DNA of 64,000 bases from CAYHVK01 sp964360255 (GCA_964360255.1 CAYHVK010000015.1:10208-74207), one strand, 5' to 3'; numbered from the stretch's first letter, positions 15,953 to 25,042 are shown. Notes: a model not told the origin generated them from the sequence alone. Numbers and translations are program-made.

Positions 15953-17041
15953 ATGGATCTGTCTGTGACCCATGAACAGCAAGAACAAGTTTCATCCATT
16001 CTCAATCAGTCGGGCCTTACAAGGCATGGCTGGGCCCGCCTTGAGCGTCCTTTTTCTTTTGATCTCTACGAGTCATGGATTGAGCAAGGCCTTCAGGGGC
16101 AAATGGAATACTTAAAACGCCACAGCCCGATAAAGGCTGAGCCCACCCAGATTTTACCGCAAGCCAAGTCAGCCATTGCAGTGGCGTTTGATTATTTCCC
16201 CCACCCCAAGCCCAATGCCAAACACCCTCTTAAAAGCTCAAGAATCGCTTTATATGCGCGGGGCGAAGACTATCATATCTGGCTGCAAAAAAAACTCGAT
16301 GATGTCTGCACGAAGCTTTCAGAAGAATTTCCGGGAGAAGTTTTTAAGGCTTCAACTGACTCAGCACCGGTACTCGAAAGAGACCTCGCCGCACGGGCTG
16401 GTCTGGGCTGGGTGGGTAAGAACACTTGCCTTATCGACCCGAAAGCCGGCTCGTTATTTTTTATCGGCGAAATTCTCACTAGTCTTGTGCCCGATCAAAT
16501 AGGGACTATTCACCCTGACCGCTGCGGCACTTGCACTCGCTGTATTGATATCTGTCCCACTCAGGCCATTATCGAGCCGCGAAAACTAGATGCGAGGCTT
16601 TGCATTTCATATCTCAATATAGAAACCAAGACTCCCCCACCGCCTGAACTTAAAAAGCAGATAGGGGACTGGATGTTTGGCTGTGATCTATGTCAAACGA
16701 TCTGTCCATGGAATGAAAAGGCCTTCGGAAAGTCGACCATGCAAAACGAAATCAACCCAGAAGCTTCTCGCAATGACTTGATCAAAGAATTAAAGTGGAT
16801 TCTAGAAAGCGAAGATAAAACCCTTGAATTCTCTCTGAAAGACACTCCACTTCTACGTCGAGGAGCTTATGGACTTAAAAAAAATGCTTTGATCGTGGCC
16901 GCAAATAAAAAAATAAGTGAGCTCAGGCCGATTTTGAAACGATTTACTGAAGCTCTCTCAGAAAAAGACAGTAAAACCAGATCAGAAAAGGACAATTGGC
17001 TTTTAGAACTAGCCCTATCAAGCCTTCAAGAACTCAATTGA
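15953..17041 (+). CDS. queG: epoxyqueuosine reductase QueG
   Basis: The protein has the N-terminal cobalamin-binding region (AFDYFPHP, ALYARGEDYH), the catalytic RAGLGWVGKNTCLI block, and two [4Fe-4S] motifs: CGTCTRCIDICPTQAI and FGCDLCQTICPW. QueG reduces epoxyqueuosine in tRNA to queuosine using B12. Length (362 aa) is typical. The C-terminal HEAT-like part has several Leu/Lys helices. Confidence 0.93.
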   Translation: MDLSVTHEQQEQVSSILNQSGLTRHGWARLERPFSFDLYESWIEQGLQGQMEYLKRHSPIKAEPTQILPQAKSAIAVAFDYFPHPKPNAKHPLKSSRIALYARGEDYHIWLQKKLDDVCTKLSEEFPGEVFKASTDSAPVLERDLAARAGLGWVGKNTCLIDPKAGSLFFIGEILTSLVPDQIGTIHPDRCGTCTRCIDICPTQAIIEPRKLDARLCISYLNIETKTPPPPELKKQIGDWMFGCDLCQTICPWNEKAFGKSTMQNEINPEASRNDLIKELKWILESEDKTLEFSLKDTPLLRRGAYGLKKNALIVAANKKISELRPILKRFTEALSEKDSKTRSEKDNWLLELALSSLQELN

Positions 17042-17111
17042 GGCCCCAGAAAAGGCTATTGAAAGCCCTGCAGCCTTAAGTATAATGTTTTGCACAGGGG
17101 CAGCTGAATAT

Positions 17112-18053
17112 ATGTCTAAATATCTCCCAATCCGCGTGAGCACTCTCCGCGGCGACCAACCCATTAAGTTTGATGCCTACGTTCGCGTGGCAGGTAAGTA
17201 TATTCTCTTTTGTCGCCAAGGTGACAGCTTTGAAAATCAGCGACTTGAGCGCTTAAAAAGCAAAAAATTATCCCTTATGTATATCCCTGTTGAGCAAGAA
17301 ATATCTTATTCCAAGTATATGACGCAAAATATGGAGAAAGCCTATTCATCAGCCGTGAATGCTCCCCTAGAAATTCGGGCTCAAATTATTCAAGGAGCTA
17401 TTCAAGCTTCTGTAGAAGATTTAGCTGAAGATGTGTCAAACCAAGCGTTTTATAAAGTACTTTATGAAAATGCCCTTCGGTTTAAGGCTTTCTTGGCTGA
17501 AGACTCTGCCCTCCTCACTTTGCTTTCGATCAACAATCATGAGTTTAATATTGCTCATCATGAAGTGAATGTGGCCGCGCTAGCTATTGCGATTGCTGAG
17601 GAAACAGGTTTTGCTGAGGCCAATCCGATGCAAATGCCCCATTTAATTATGGGAGCTTTGCTTCATGATCTAGAGCACCACCATGACAATATCAATCTCT
17701 CAAAACCGCCAACCGACTTGCCCGAGTCACAAAAAACTATTTACGATCGTCACTCTGATCGGGGTGCCGAAAAACTTCGTGAATTCGCTTTTTATGATCC
17801 ACTTATTGCGACTATTGTTGGACAACACGAAGAGCGCATTGATGGCCAAGGCCCCGATAGCAAAAAAGAAAAAGAACAGCATGAAGCCGCCCAGATCGTA
17901 GCTGTAGCTAATGCCTTTGATCAATACCTTCAGTATGACAAGATCGATCCGAAAGAAGCACTTCGCCGGATTTTAATCGAAAAAATGGGTGTGCTTTCAC
18001 TCGATGTTATGAAGTCTCTTCAAGACGCCCTTAAAAAGAAAAATATCATCTAA
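17112..18053 (+). CDS. HD-domain (HD-GYP-like) phosphohydrolase protein
   Basis: From the ATG at 17112 the first 90 residues form a beta-rich sensory-type module (YLPIRVSTLRGDQPIKFDAY). The C-terminal HD domain shows HHEVNVAALAIAIAEETG, the metal pair in MGALLHDLEHH, DRHSDRGAEKL and QHEERIDGQG. This order is that of HD-GYP c-di-GMP phosphodiesterases, but the GYP signature reads GQGPDS and the usual HDIGK reads HDLEH. It may still hydrolyse cyclic dinucleotides or may have become a binding protein. An in-frame TTG upstream (17085) is less likely. Confidence 0.75.
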   Translation: MSKYLPIRVSTLRGDQPIKFDAYVRVAGKYILFCRQGDSFENQRLERLKSKKLSLMYIPVEQEISYSKYMTQNMEKAYSSAVNAPLEIRAQIIQGAIQASVEDLAEDVSNQAFYKVLYENALRFKAFLAEDSALLTLLSINNHEFNIAHHEVNVAALAIAIAEETGFAEANPMQMPHLIMGALLHDLEHHHDNINLSKPPTDLPESQKTIYDRHSDRGAEKLREFAFYDPLIATIVGQHEERIDGQGPDSKKEKEQHEAAQIVAVANAFDQYLQYDKIDPKEALRRILIEKMGVLSLDVMKSLQDALKKKNII

Positions 18054-18065
18054 GGTGCTAATGCC

Positions 18066-18464
18066 TTATTGTGCGTTGAGAAAGGCTGCAAGATCATCAA
18101 TATCTTTTTCAAGATGCGGCAGCGGGGCCATGGCTTTCGATGGACGCTTCGGCGCGTAGCCAGCAGGATAAGTATTGGTTAAAACCTTCGCATGAAGAAG
18201 TTCTTTGCTCGAGCCCCAATTGGCTGGGCCAATGCCTCCATCTTGCTTTGGATTTATATTATGGCAGGCAATGCAGTTGGCCATGTAGACTTTTTTACCG
18301 CGCTCAATTGCCGGATTAGCGACTGGAGCATCGCCATTCACAGCTGAAGTATCAGACAAGCTTTTGTCGCCAAAACTAGTCTCTACCGTTTTTTTTGTGC
18401 AACCTACAGCCACTAGCAATACGCTAGTGGCTAAAATTAGAGTGAGAGATTTAAAACTTTTCAC
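18066..18464 (-). CDS. class I cytochrome c lipoprotein (132 aa)
   Basis: The lipobox VAVGC puts the lipid on Cys22. A single haem-binding motif C64-I-A-C67-H68 follows, and a Met in SKAMAPLPHL probably provides the sixth ligand. It is therefore a monohaem membrane-tethered electron carrier. It lies 14 bp behind a urate-oxidase-N-type membrane protein; in PuuD-type enzymes a similar membrane domain is fused to a C-terminal cytochrome c, so the two probably work together. Confidence 0.88.
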   Translation of the reverse strand: MKSFKSLTLILATSVLLVAVGCTKKTVETSFGDKSLSDTSAVNGDAPVANPAIERGKKVYMANCIACHNINPKQDGGIGPANWGSSKELLHAKVLTNTYPAGYAPKRPSKAMAPLPHLEKDIDDLAAFLNAQ

Positions 18465-18478
18465 GAGGTAGCCTAACT

Positions 18479-19183
18479 TTAAGTTAATGCTAAGAACATT
18501 CCGTAGAGAACAACCGTCAAACCAAAGCCAGAAGTAATAACACCCTTAACTGTAGCCATTGGCCCCATTTTGCCTTTAAGAGCATTGCCCTCTAAAGCTA
18601 AAATAAGAACTAAAGTTGGAATCCAAAAAGTCCATTGCGCTGAAGTTGGATCTGCAAACACATGAGGGACGTTACGAGCCGCGCCCATGAAGAAAAGCAT
18701 AGGGATTGAGAAAAGTACATTCGTGCGCGAAGCTAAACCTGCGCGAGCCGCCGAAGCTGCTGCCGCCGGCAAAGCTTGTCCACCACCAATGACTTGGTTC
18801 GCTGAAGCAATAACAACTTTCTGGTTGGGCCAAATAATAAGCCATACGTTTAAGAACATCAATATACCAAGAAGCGCACCAACTAAGATTTTAACACCCC
18901 AAGGCTGAGTATAAGCTTCAACGAAGCCGCCCATATGACCCATCATCATTAACATGATTAAGCCTGAGATCAGCGTAAACATAGCGCCCCAACGAAACCA
19001 CCAAAGAGCTTTTGGCACAAGCTTCTGAATGGCTACGTTTTTGGTGCCCGCTTCGATTTCTGCGAAGAATGCTCCCTGAACAAAATTAAAGTAATAAAGA
19101 TGGCCAATCCAAGTGACTCCGGACAAAAAATGGACCCACTTCACTAGATAATACATTCCCTGCTGCGATAATAGATTTTCCAT
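18479..19183 (-). CDS. urate oxidase N-terminal (PuuD-type) integral membrane protein
   Basis: About seven or eight transmembrane segments. The start VKWVHFLSGVTWIGHLYYFNF is the hallmark of the Urate_ox_N membrane domain found in PuuD-like urate hydroxylases, with conserved His and Trp in the first helix that could bind haem. It has 234 aa and no cytochrome domain of its own, but the next gene encodes one. No other purine-degradation gene is in the window, so the substrate may not be urate. Downstream of the SRPBCC gene by 3 bp. Confidence 0.72.
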   Translation of the reverse strand: MENLLSQQGMYYLVKWVHFLSGVTWIGHLYYFNFVQGAFFAEIEAGTKNVAIQKLVPKALWWFRWGAMFTLISGLIMLMMMGHMGGFVEAYTQPWGVKILVGALLGILMFLNVWLIIWPNQKVVIASANQVIGGGQALPAAAASAARAGLASRTNVLFSIPMLFFMGAARNVPHVFADPTSAQWTFWIPTLVLILALEGNALKGKMGPMATVKGVITSGFGLTVVLYGMFLALT

Positions 19184-19186
19184 TGT

Positions 19187-19639
19187 TTAAAGCTCCTTTA
19201 GATGCAGACTTGCATTATGCAGTCGATGCTTCAATATTTTTTTAATTTCTTTTTGTGCTAAAAAATCATCAACAAGACGCCCCACTAATCCAAATGGAAC
19301 TTCATATTCCACAAGATCGGTAACAAGTGTTGAGTTAGGTTCTTTCGGCTCGAACTTAATCGTGTGACGCCACGACGCAAAGAGTCCATTAACTTGATGG
19401 TAAGTGAACGAGTTGCCGGTGACATATTTTTCAATTCCAAAACGGATGGCTTGCTCGACCCCGTAACGCTTCATACGAAATAAAAACTCAGCGCCGGGCT
19501 GTACTTCAACCACCGGATTCATAAGCTCTACATCAATCAGGCCCCGCAATTGATCTTTCAAATTTTGTGGAGCAGTAAGATATTGATAGACGTTAAATGG
19601 CTTAGCCGAGATGATTTGTTGGATTTGTATGTGTGCCAC
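19187..19639 (-). CDS. SRPBCC-superfamily protein
   Basis: The 150-aa sequence starts with the strand-helix pattern of START/SRPBCC ligand-binding proteins (IQQIISAKPFNVYQYLTAPQNL) and continues with FTYHQVNGLFASWRHTIKFEP and LVTDLVEYEVPFG, typical of polyketide-cyclase/CoxG-like members. It is cytoplasmic. First gene of the operon with the PuuD-like membrane protein and cytochrome c. Function may be haem or quinone handling, which is speculation from context. Confidence 0.75.
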   Translation of the reverse strand: MAHIQIQQIISAKPFNVYQYLTAPQNLKDQLRGLIDVELMNPVVEVQPGAEFLFRMKRYGVEQAIRFGIEKYVTGNSFTYHQVNGLFASWRHTIKFEPKEPNSTLVTDLVEYEVPFGLVGRLVDDFLAQKEIKKILKHRLHNASLHLKEL

Positions 19640-19656
19640 TTTTTCTCCGGAGCTTT

Positions 19657-20601
19657 ATGTCCTACATTTCAATCGATTCTTCTTTGTTTTTCAAGTCTTC
19701 AAATCAGAATGACCCTCGTTATGGTCACTTTTTTCGCTCTGGTGAGGGCCAAAATCTGAAAAAATCTTTAATTGTCATCGGCTATGGGGACGACGAGGGC
19801 ACTCAGCTGAATGGCGGCCGCCTCGGCTCAAAAGAAGCTCCCGACAAAATTCGCCAATATTTTTACAAAACGACTCCCTACGACACTCGCCAGCAGCTAG
19901 AAAAGAAGAATAATTTTTTATTTGACCTAGGGAATTTGAAAATTGATGGTGATTTAAAATCTCGCCATGAAAAAGCGAAGACTACGGCTTATCATCTTTT
20001 TAAAGATCAGAATCGCTTACTGACCTTAGGTGGCAGCCATGATTACGCTTACGCGGATGGCGCCGCTTTTCTTCAAGCTTTTGCTAGCAAAAAAACGAAA
20101 CCCCTTATCGTCAACTTTGACGCCCACTCTGACTGTCGACCAACTGATAAAGGCCTTAATAGCGGAACACCATTTTATCGCTTGCTTTCAGAATTTGGTG
20201 GTCAATTTGACTTTATCGAAGTTGGTCTGCAGAAATTATGCAATAGCAAAACTTACGTAGACTGGGCTCGCTCAAAAAAGGCACAATTATTTTTTAATGA
20301 TGAAAATGTAAAAGCCATGAGTGCGCTAAAAAAAGCTCTGAGCAAAAAAAGGCCGGTTTGGGTGAGCATTGATTTAGATGCCTTTGGCTCTATATGGGCC
20401 GTTGGCACTAGCAACAATTGGCCTTTTGGTATGACTCTCGAGCAATTCCAACCCTTTTACAACTTGTTGCTTTCTAAAGATGTAAAAGGCTTAGGGCTCT
20501 ACGAAGTTGTTCCTATTCTCGATTCTTCAGATGTCACTGTCAAACTCGCGGCAAGTTTAGCTCATTCATTTACCGAGAGCATTTATGATCAGCTTGGGTA
20601 G
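19657..20601 (+). CDS. arginase/formimidoylglutamase-family hydrolase
   Basis: ATG at 19657 with GGAG just upstream. The manganese-binding motifs are present: GGSHDYA, NFDAHSD and SIDLDAF, in the correct order for the ureohydrolase family (arginase, agmatinase, HutG). The family's usual DP after the DxD motif is missing (DAFGSIWA). This points towards formimidoylglutamase-like enzymes rather than arginase, but the substrate is uncertain. It heads a cluster with a threonine aldolase and tryptophan 2,3-dioxygenase, so amino-acid breakdown is the likely role. It overlaps the next gene by 17 bp. Confidence 0.78.
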   Translation: MSYISIDSSLFFKSSNQNDPRYGHFFRSGEGQNLKKSLIVIGYGDDEGTQLNGGRLGSKEAPDKIRQYFYKTTPYDTRQQLEKKNNFLFDLGNLKIDGDLKSRHEKAKTTAYHLFKDQNRLLTLGGSHDYAYADGAAFLQAFASKKTKPLIVNFDAHSDCRPTDKGLNSGTPFYRLLSEFGGQFDFIEVGLQKLCNSKTYVDWARSKKAQLFFNDENVKAMSALKKALSKKRPVWVSIDLDAFGSIWAVGTSNNWPFGMTLEQFQPFYNLLLSKDVKGLGLYEVVPILDSSDVTVKLAASLAHSFTESIYDQLG

Positions 20602-21661
20602 CGATAACCATTCCGGTGTGCATCCTGAAATTATGGCGAGTCTCGCAGCGGTCAACCAAGAGCATGCTCCGAGCTATGGCACCGATGATCTTACTCAAGA
20701 AGTTTTTGAACTTTTCAAAACTGTTTTTGGGCCCTCAACTGAAACGTTTTTCGTTTTTAACGGCACCGCCGCCAATGTAGTCGCCCTATCAAGTTTAGTT
20801 AAAAGTTTTCAGAGTGTGATCTGCGCCGAAACCGCTCACCTCCATCAAGATGAGTGCGGAGCGCCCGAGAAACATCTCGGCTGCAAGCTGATTACACTGC
20901 CATCTCAAGATGGCAAAATAACGCCCGAGCAAATTCAAAGCCAGTTAGTACGTATGGGAGATCAGCACCATTCGCAAGTGAAAGCTGTTTCGATCACTCA
21001 GCCCACTGAATATGGCACCTGCTATTCGCTCGATGAACTTAAAAAAATTCGCGAGTTTACTCAAGCGCAAAATCTTTACTTGCATATTGATGGTTCACGC
21101 TTAGTACAAGCCGCGCAATATTTAGGTTGCGAGCTCATTGATCTTGCAGAAAAATCAGGTGTCGATGCAGTTTCATTTGGCGGCACTAAAAATGGCCTTC
21201 TTTTCGGTGAAGCGGTTCTAGTTTTTAATAAAAAACTAGCGCAAGACATGAAATACATCCGCAAGCAGTTTATGCAGCTGCCCTCTAAGCATCGTTTCGT
21301 TGCAGCCCAATTTAAAACACTTCTTTCATCTGGAGCAGTTGGCAATGACGATACTGGCCGCAAGGATGCAAACAAAACACCGCTCTGGAAGAAAATCACC
21401 CGCCACTGCCACAAAATGGCGATTGAACTTGAGGCTGGACTCCGTGACATACCAGGTCTTCAAGTGACGCAAAAAGTACAAGCGAACAGTGTCTTTATTC
21501 GTTTTCCAAAGGAGTGGACGTCCGCTCTGCGTGAAAAATATTTCTTCTATATTTGGAATGAAAAGACCTGGGAGGCCCGTTTAATGATCTCTTACGATAT
21601 TCAGCCTCATCATATCCAAGATTTTATTGCTTCTGTTAAGAAGTTGAGCCAAAAGAACTGA
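20585..21661 (+). CDS. low-specificity L-threonine aldolase-family PLP enzyme
   Basis: The fold-type I aldolase pattern is clear: SDNHSGVHPEI at the start, FFVFNGTAANV, ETAHLHQDECGAPE, LHIDGSRL, and SFGGTKNG with the PLP-binding Lys. Such enzymes cleave threonine/allo-threonine to glycine and acetaldehyde. 358 aa is normal. The start overlaps the previous gene and the next gene begins 14 bp after its stop, so all three appear to be one operon. Confidence 0.88.
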   Translation: MISLGSDNHSGVHPEIMASLAAVNQEHAPSYGTDDLTQEVFELFKTVFGPSTETFFVFNGTAANVVALSSLVKSFQSVICAETAHLHQDECGAPEKHLGCKLITLPSQDGKITPEQIQSQLVRMGDQHHSQVKAVSITQPTEYGTCYSLDELKKIREFTQAQNLYLHIDGSRLVQAAQYLGCELIDLAEKSGVDAVSFGGTKNGLLFGEAVLVFNKKLAQDMKYIRKQFMQLPSKHRFVAAQFKTLLSSGAVGNDDTGRKDANKTPLWKKITRHCHKMAIELEAGLRDIPGLQVTQKVQANSVFIRFPKEWTSALREKYFFYIWNEKTWEARLMISYDIQPHHIQDFIASVKKLSQKN

Positions 21662-21675
21662 TCGAAGAGGTTCCC

Positions 21676-22758
21676 ATGAAAGATAAAATTGAGTATTCAG
21701 AGTATTTAAAGCTAGATCAACTTCTCTCGTGTCATAATCTTCGTAGTGATGAAGCCGGACGTCCGGCCCACGATGAAATGCTTTTTATCACTGTTCACCA
21801 TAGTTACGAAGTTTGGTTCAAGCAATTACTTTTCGAGCTCAACTCGGTGATCAAAATCTTCTCACAGAATAAAGTTGAAGAGCGAGAAATGGGCCAATTA
21901 GTGGCTCGCCTTCAGCGCATGGTCGAGATTTTAAAAGCTCTTGTGAACCAAGTTGATATTTTAGAAACTATGACGCCCCTCGATTTTTTAGAGTTTCGTG
22001 ACTTACTTTACCCAGCCTCTGGCTTTCAAAGTTATCAATTTCGACTTTTTGAAAATCGCTTGGGCCTAAAAGCCGAGCAACGTATGACTTACAACGACTT
22101 ACCTTATCATTCGCAGCTCAGACCTCATCAAGCGAAACTCGTGCAAGAGGCCGAGACGGCTCCATCACTTTTTGAAAGTCTTCAGTCTTGGCTTGAGCGC
22201 ACGCCATTTTTACAAACTACAGATTTTGATTTCTGGGCTCTTTATAAATCAGCGGTCTCAGATTCATTCGACTTTGAAATGAAAATGCTCAATGAAAATA
22301 AATTCCTGTCAGAAAACGAGAAGCAAGCCAATAGAAACATGATGAATCGTATGCAAGACAGCTTTAAGAGTCTTTTTGATGAAGACGAGTTTAATAAGCA
22401 AAAAGCAGCCGGCGATTGGCGCATGTCACATAAAGCCGCTCTCGCCTCTCTACTTATTCAGCTCTATCGCGACGAACCTGTATTTCAGCTGCCTTTTCGA
22501 CTTTTAACTTCTGTCCTTGATCTTGATGCGACACTCACTCAATGGCGCTATCGCCATGCCCTTATGGCGCAACGTATGCTCGGTCGACGTGTCGGTACGG
22601 GCGGCTCTTCAGGTTCTGAATATTTAAAGCAGTCCACAGAACAACACCGAATTTTCACAGACTTCTATCGTCTGACCACGTTTTTTATTCCGCGCTCGAA
22701 GCTTCCACAATTGCCAGAAGCTTTGAAGCGTCGCTTAGATTTCGCTTATAATAATTGA
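21676..22758 (+). CDS. kynA: tryptophan 2,3-dioxygenase
   Basis: The protein opens with EYSEYLKLDQLLSCH and has HDEMLFITVHHSYEVWFKQLLFE, FLEFRDLLYPASGFQSYQFR and the late GRRVGTGGSSGSEYL loop, all diagnostic of haem-dependent tryptophan 2,3-dioxygenase. It converts tryptophan to N-formylkynurenine. At 360 aa it is longer than many bacterial enzymes and nearer the animal length. No kynurenine formamidase or kynureninase gene is adjacent. GAGG precedes the ATG. Confidence 0.95.
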   Translation: MKDKIEYSEYLKLDQLLSCHNLRSDEAGRPAHDEMLFITVHHSYEVWFKQLLFELNSVIKIFSQNKVEEREMGQLVARLQRMVEILKALVNQVDILETMTPLDFLEFRDLLYPASGFQSYQFRLFENRLGLKAEQRMTYNDLPYHSQLRPHQAKLVQEAETAPSLFESLQSWLERTPFLQTTDFDFWALYKSAVSDSFDFEMKMLNENKFLSENEKQANRNMMNRMQDSFKSLFDEDEFNKQKAAGDWRMSHKAALASLLIQLYRDEPVFQLPFRLLTSVLDLDATLTQWRYRHALMAQRMLGRRVGTGGSSGSEYLKQSTEQHRIFTDFYRLTTFFIPRSKLPQLPEALKRRLDFAYNN

Positions 22759-22774
22759 GGCTAACAGTTCTGCT

Positions 22775-23215
22775 TCAGAAGGTATCACAGGGCCCCGTAG
22801 AGACTTGCTCCAGATATCCAGAAGGACAAGATTGGTAATTTTTGATTACAACATACAATTTTGAAACTTCATCATAACAAAGCCTAACTTGACCAAAGCT
22901 TGCGGGAGATAAAGATATCTCCATCTCCATTTTTGATTCAGAAGCAGAACAAGATTTCATAGCTTCCATGCCGCCTTGAATTTTAGTCCCTTTACGGGAA
23001 CCCAGGCTAACTTCTTGATGAGTTCCGCTGGCCGATACTATTGCTTGAACCTCGCCATAACTACTGCCCTTGCAGACGTTAAGACCAAGCTGCATTCCAG
23101 TTGTATTTTGAATAGTGGCAAAATCTTGGATAGTCGACTTACAAGCTTTATCGCAACCCGCAGTTAAAAACACTAGAGCAAGAATTAATATTGAATATAT
23201 ACGGCTTTTATCCAT
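22775..23215 (-). CDS. putative lipoprotein, function unknown (146 aa)
   Basis: From the ATG at 23215 (AGGTGA just upstream) the protein has a signal peptide with lipobox LTAGC, then a Cys-rich body (six further Cys) that probably contains disulfides. The start lies one base after the TGA of the upstream exported protein, so the genes are translationally coupled. No family recognised. Confidence 0.6.
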   Translation of the reverse strand: MDKSRIYSILILALVFLTAGCDKACKSTIQDFATIQNTTGMQLGLNVCKGSSYGEVQAIVSASGTHQEVSLGSRKGTKIQGGMEAMKSCSASESKMEMEISLSPASFGQVRLCYDEVSKLYVVIKNYQSCPSGYLEQVSTGPCDTF

Positions 23216-23216
23216 A

Positions 23217-23711
23217 TCACCTTTTAAGCCATTGGCAGAGAATCGCGTTCTTACCATTTTCGGTCATAAGAAAACTGAGTCGTTTTGTGCGTGAATTGAA
23301 TTCTAAAATACGCTCAGTATTTAACTCGCCAGTCTTTGAGCAGGTCTCTTTCAAAGTTTCGTTAATCGCAATTGAACTTTTATCTGACATCTCAAGCAAA
23401 CGAACGCTTTGCAAAGTCTCGCAACCATCCGCTTCAACGAACTTCTTATTCATATTCGCTATCGGAACTAAAATTCTAGAAGTCACATTGGCAATGGTAA
23501 TAATCTTTCCTTCAAATTCAACACTGCTAAAATAAACCGGAGCTACTTTTGAGCAGTACTCTTTGCGTGGACCTTTAGCCTTTTGCAATTTATAAAGCCC
23601 ATTAAAGGCCTCAAAGTTATCTGGTACTTTTATCTCAGTTGCAGCTGATGCCGAGATCGACAAAACTAAACTTGAAAATATGAAAAGTATGTTTGTGATT
23701 AAACTCCGCAT
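23217..23711 (-). CDS. putative exported protein, function unknown (164 aa)
   Basis: A Sec signal peptide ends at ASAAT. The mature part has four Cys and a beta-rich pattern. The 5' end overlaps the upstream gene by 13 bp and its stop is one base from the next start, so it is the middle gene of a tight operon of three exported proteins. Confidence 0.6.
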   Translation of the reverse strand: MRSLITNILFIFSSLVLSISASAATEIKVPDNFEAFNGLYKLQKAKGPRKEYCSKVAPVYFSSVEFEGKIITIANVTSRILVPIANMNKKFVEADGCETLQSVRLLEMSDKSSIAINETLKETCSKTGELNTERILEFNSRTKRLSFLMTENGKNAILCQWLKR

Positions 23712-25042
23712 TGTTGAATCCTTTGTACGTAGTGAGAAATCGGGTAAGAATAAAAATATTTTTTATGCCGCTTGCTCCAGACCTTCTTCACTCTATTCCA
23801 CTCTTGAAGTGGCTGAAAGTACTGATTGCGAGTTAGAGTATTGCCATCGAGTAGACCTTGGTTGCCGAAAGAGCCGATTGTATCAACGGCGCACGAATTT
23901 TGAACGGCTGTGCTTCTAATGTCACCACGACAGTCAGACCCACGTTTCCAGCGCACAGCTTCGCTTTTCTCAGCCGAGTAAGCTCCATAGGCGCGCTGCA
24001 AAGCCATGTGATCATTCACTGTGCTACAGCTTCCTTCTTTAAAGGCCAAAGCAGCAAACATATAAACCATAGCTGTCATTTTTTGCGGATCATTAAGCTT
24101 AGAATAATTCGGACAAATTCCACCCATAACATTATCGCGCAAGAAAACACTCTTTGATTTTGTGATGCCGCTGGCACGCTCATACATGTCTACACTGTAT
24201 TTTGAGCGCAACATAAGACGAATCAACTCTTCACCCATAGGGCCAATATTACCCTGGTTGTCGATCCATTTATGACAAGCTTTGGGTAAAAGTTTACCGC
24301 CAGTGAATGAAAGTCCAGACGCACCAGCCAATCTATTTTCAGATGGAGCTTCATCTTCAGGGATGGCTTCATCTTCTTCGAGCTCTTCACCCTCTGGGCG
24401 AGACGTGGGAAGCGATGCTACCATTTCTTGAATTTGAATTTGTGGAGTCGTCGATGTGCTCCCGCTACACCCCCAACCATTGCATGAGTCGACAGCCGCG
24501 GTAGAGGATTTTTCTTTGATAATAATTTGAACAGGAGGTCTTGGCGCCGGAGTTTGAATAGCTGCTCCACCCCAACCTGCGCTCAGTTTAGTAATAGCTT
24601 GGGGCACAACTGGTTCTGGAGCAGCTACAGTTGCTGGCTGATCTTGAATAGCCTTGGCCCAACCAGCCGACTCCATAGATTTAGATTCTTGAATACATGC
24701 GGGGTCATCACAACCCTTCACGTCGTCAGCGCGGTCTTTCCAGTCGTAGATCCAAACCGTTCTTTCACTTTCAGGCTTATCTTTATATTCAAGGCCATCT
24801 AAGCGAACCTGCACACCATAGTTACCGCTCTGAAGACGGCGATAATCCATAACGCTAGCAATAGTGCCGGCCTTAATGACTTGAGAAACATTGTTGGCTG
24901 AGCTTTTAAAATTGAGACTTGAGCGGCCGTTAAGATTTCGACCGAGCTGGATGGCATCACCTTTTTTAAAAGCCGCATTTGTCAGCAGCATCAGCGCCGA
25001 CAGCGTCACCTTTAATAGGTTTTTGAAGTTATTTGTTTTCAC
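23699..25042 (-). CDS. exported protein with SH3-like N-terminus, Pro-rich linker and conserved C-terminal domain (447 aa)
   Basis: GGAGG six bases upstream supports the GTG at 25042, giving MKTNNFKNLLK and a signal peptide ending near TNAAF. Residues about 30-110 look like a bacterial SH3-type barrel (GDAIQLGRNLNGR, VWIYDWKDR). A long Ala/Pro/Gln/Glu-rich linker with acidic patches (EEDEAIPEDEAP) follows. The last 190 residues form a Cys-containing globular domain (LPKACHKWID, AALAFKEGSC, GSFGNQGLLDGN) resembling the lytic-transglycosylase-like domain seen in Bdellovibrio exported proteins; that assignment is tentative. First gene of the operon. Confidence 0.6.
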   Translation of the reverse strand: MKTNNFKNLLKVTLSALMLLTNAAFKKGDAIQLGRNLNGRSSLNFKSSANNVSQVIKAGTIASVMDYRRLQSGNYGVQVRLDGLEYKDKPESERTVWIYDWKDRADDVKGCDDPACIQESKSMESAGWAKAIQDQPATVAAPEPVVPQAITKLSAGWGGAAIQTPAPRPPVQIIIKEKSSTAAVDSCNGWGCSGSTSTTPQIQIQEMVASLPTSRPEGEELEEDEAIPEDEAPSENRLAGASGLSFTGGKLLPKACHKWIDNQGNIGPMGEELIRLMLRSKYSVDMYERASGITKSKSVFLRDNVMGGICPNYSKLNDPQKMTAMVYMFAALAFKEGSCSTVNDHMALQRAYGAYSAEKSEAVRWKRGSDCRGDIRSTAVQNSCAVDTIGSFGNQGLLDGNTLTRNQYFQPLQEWNRVKKVWSKRHKKYFYSYPISHYVQRIQQCGV

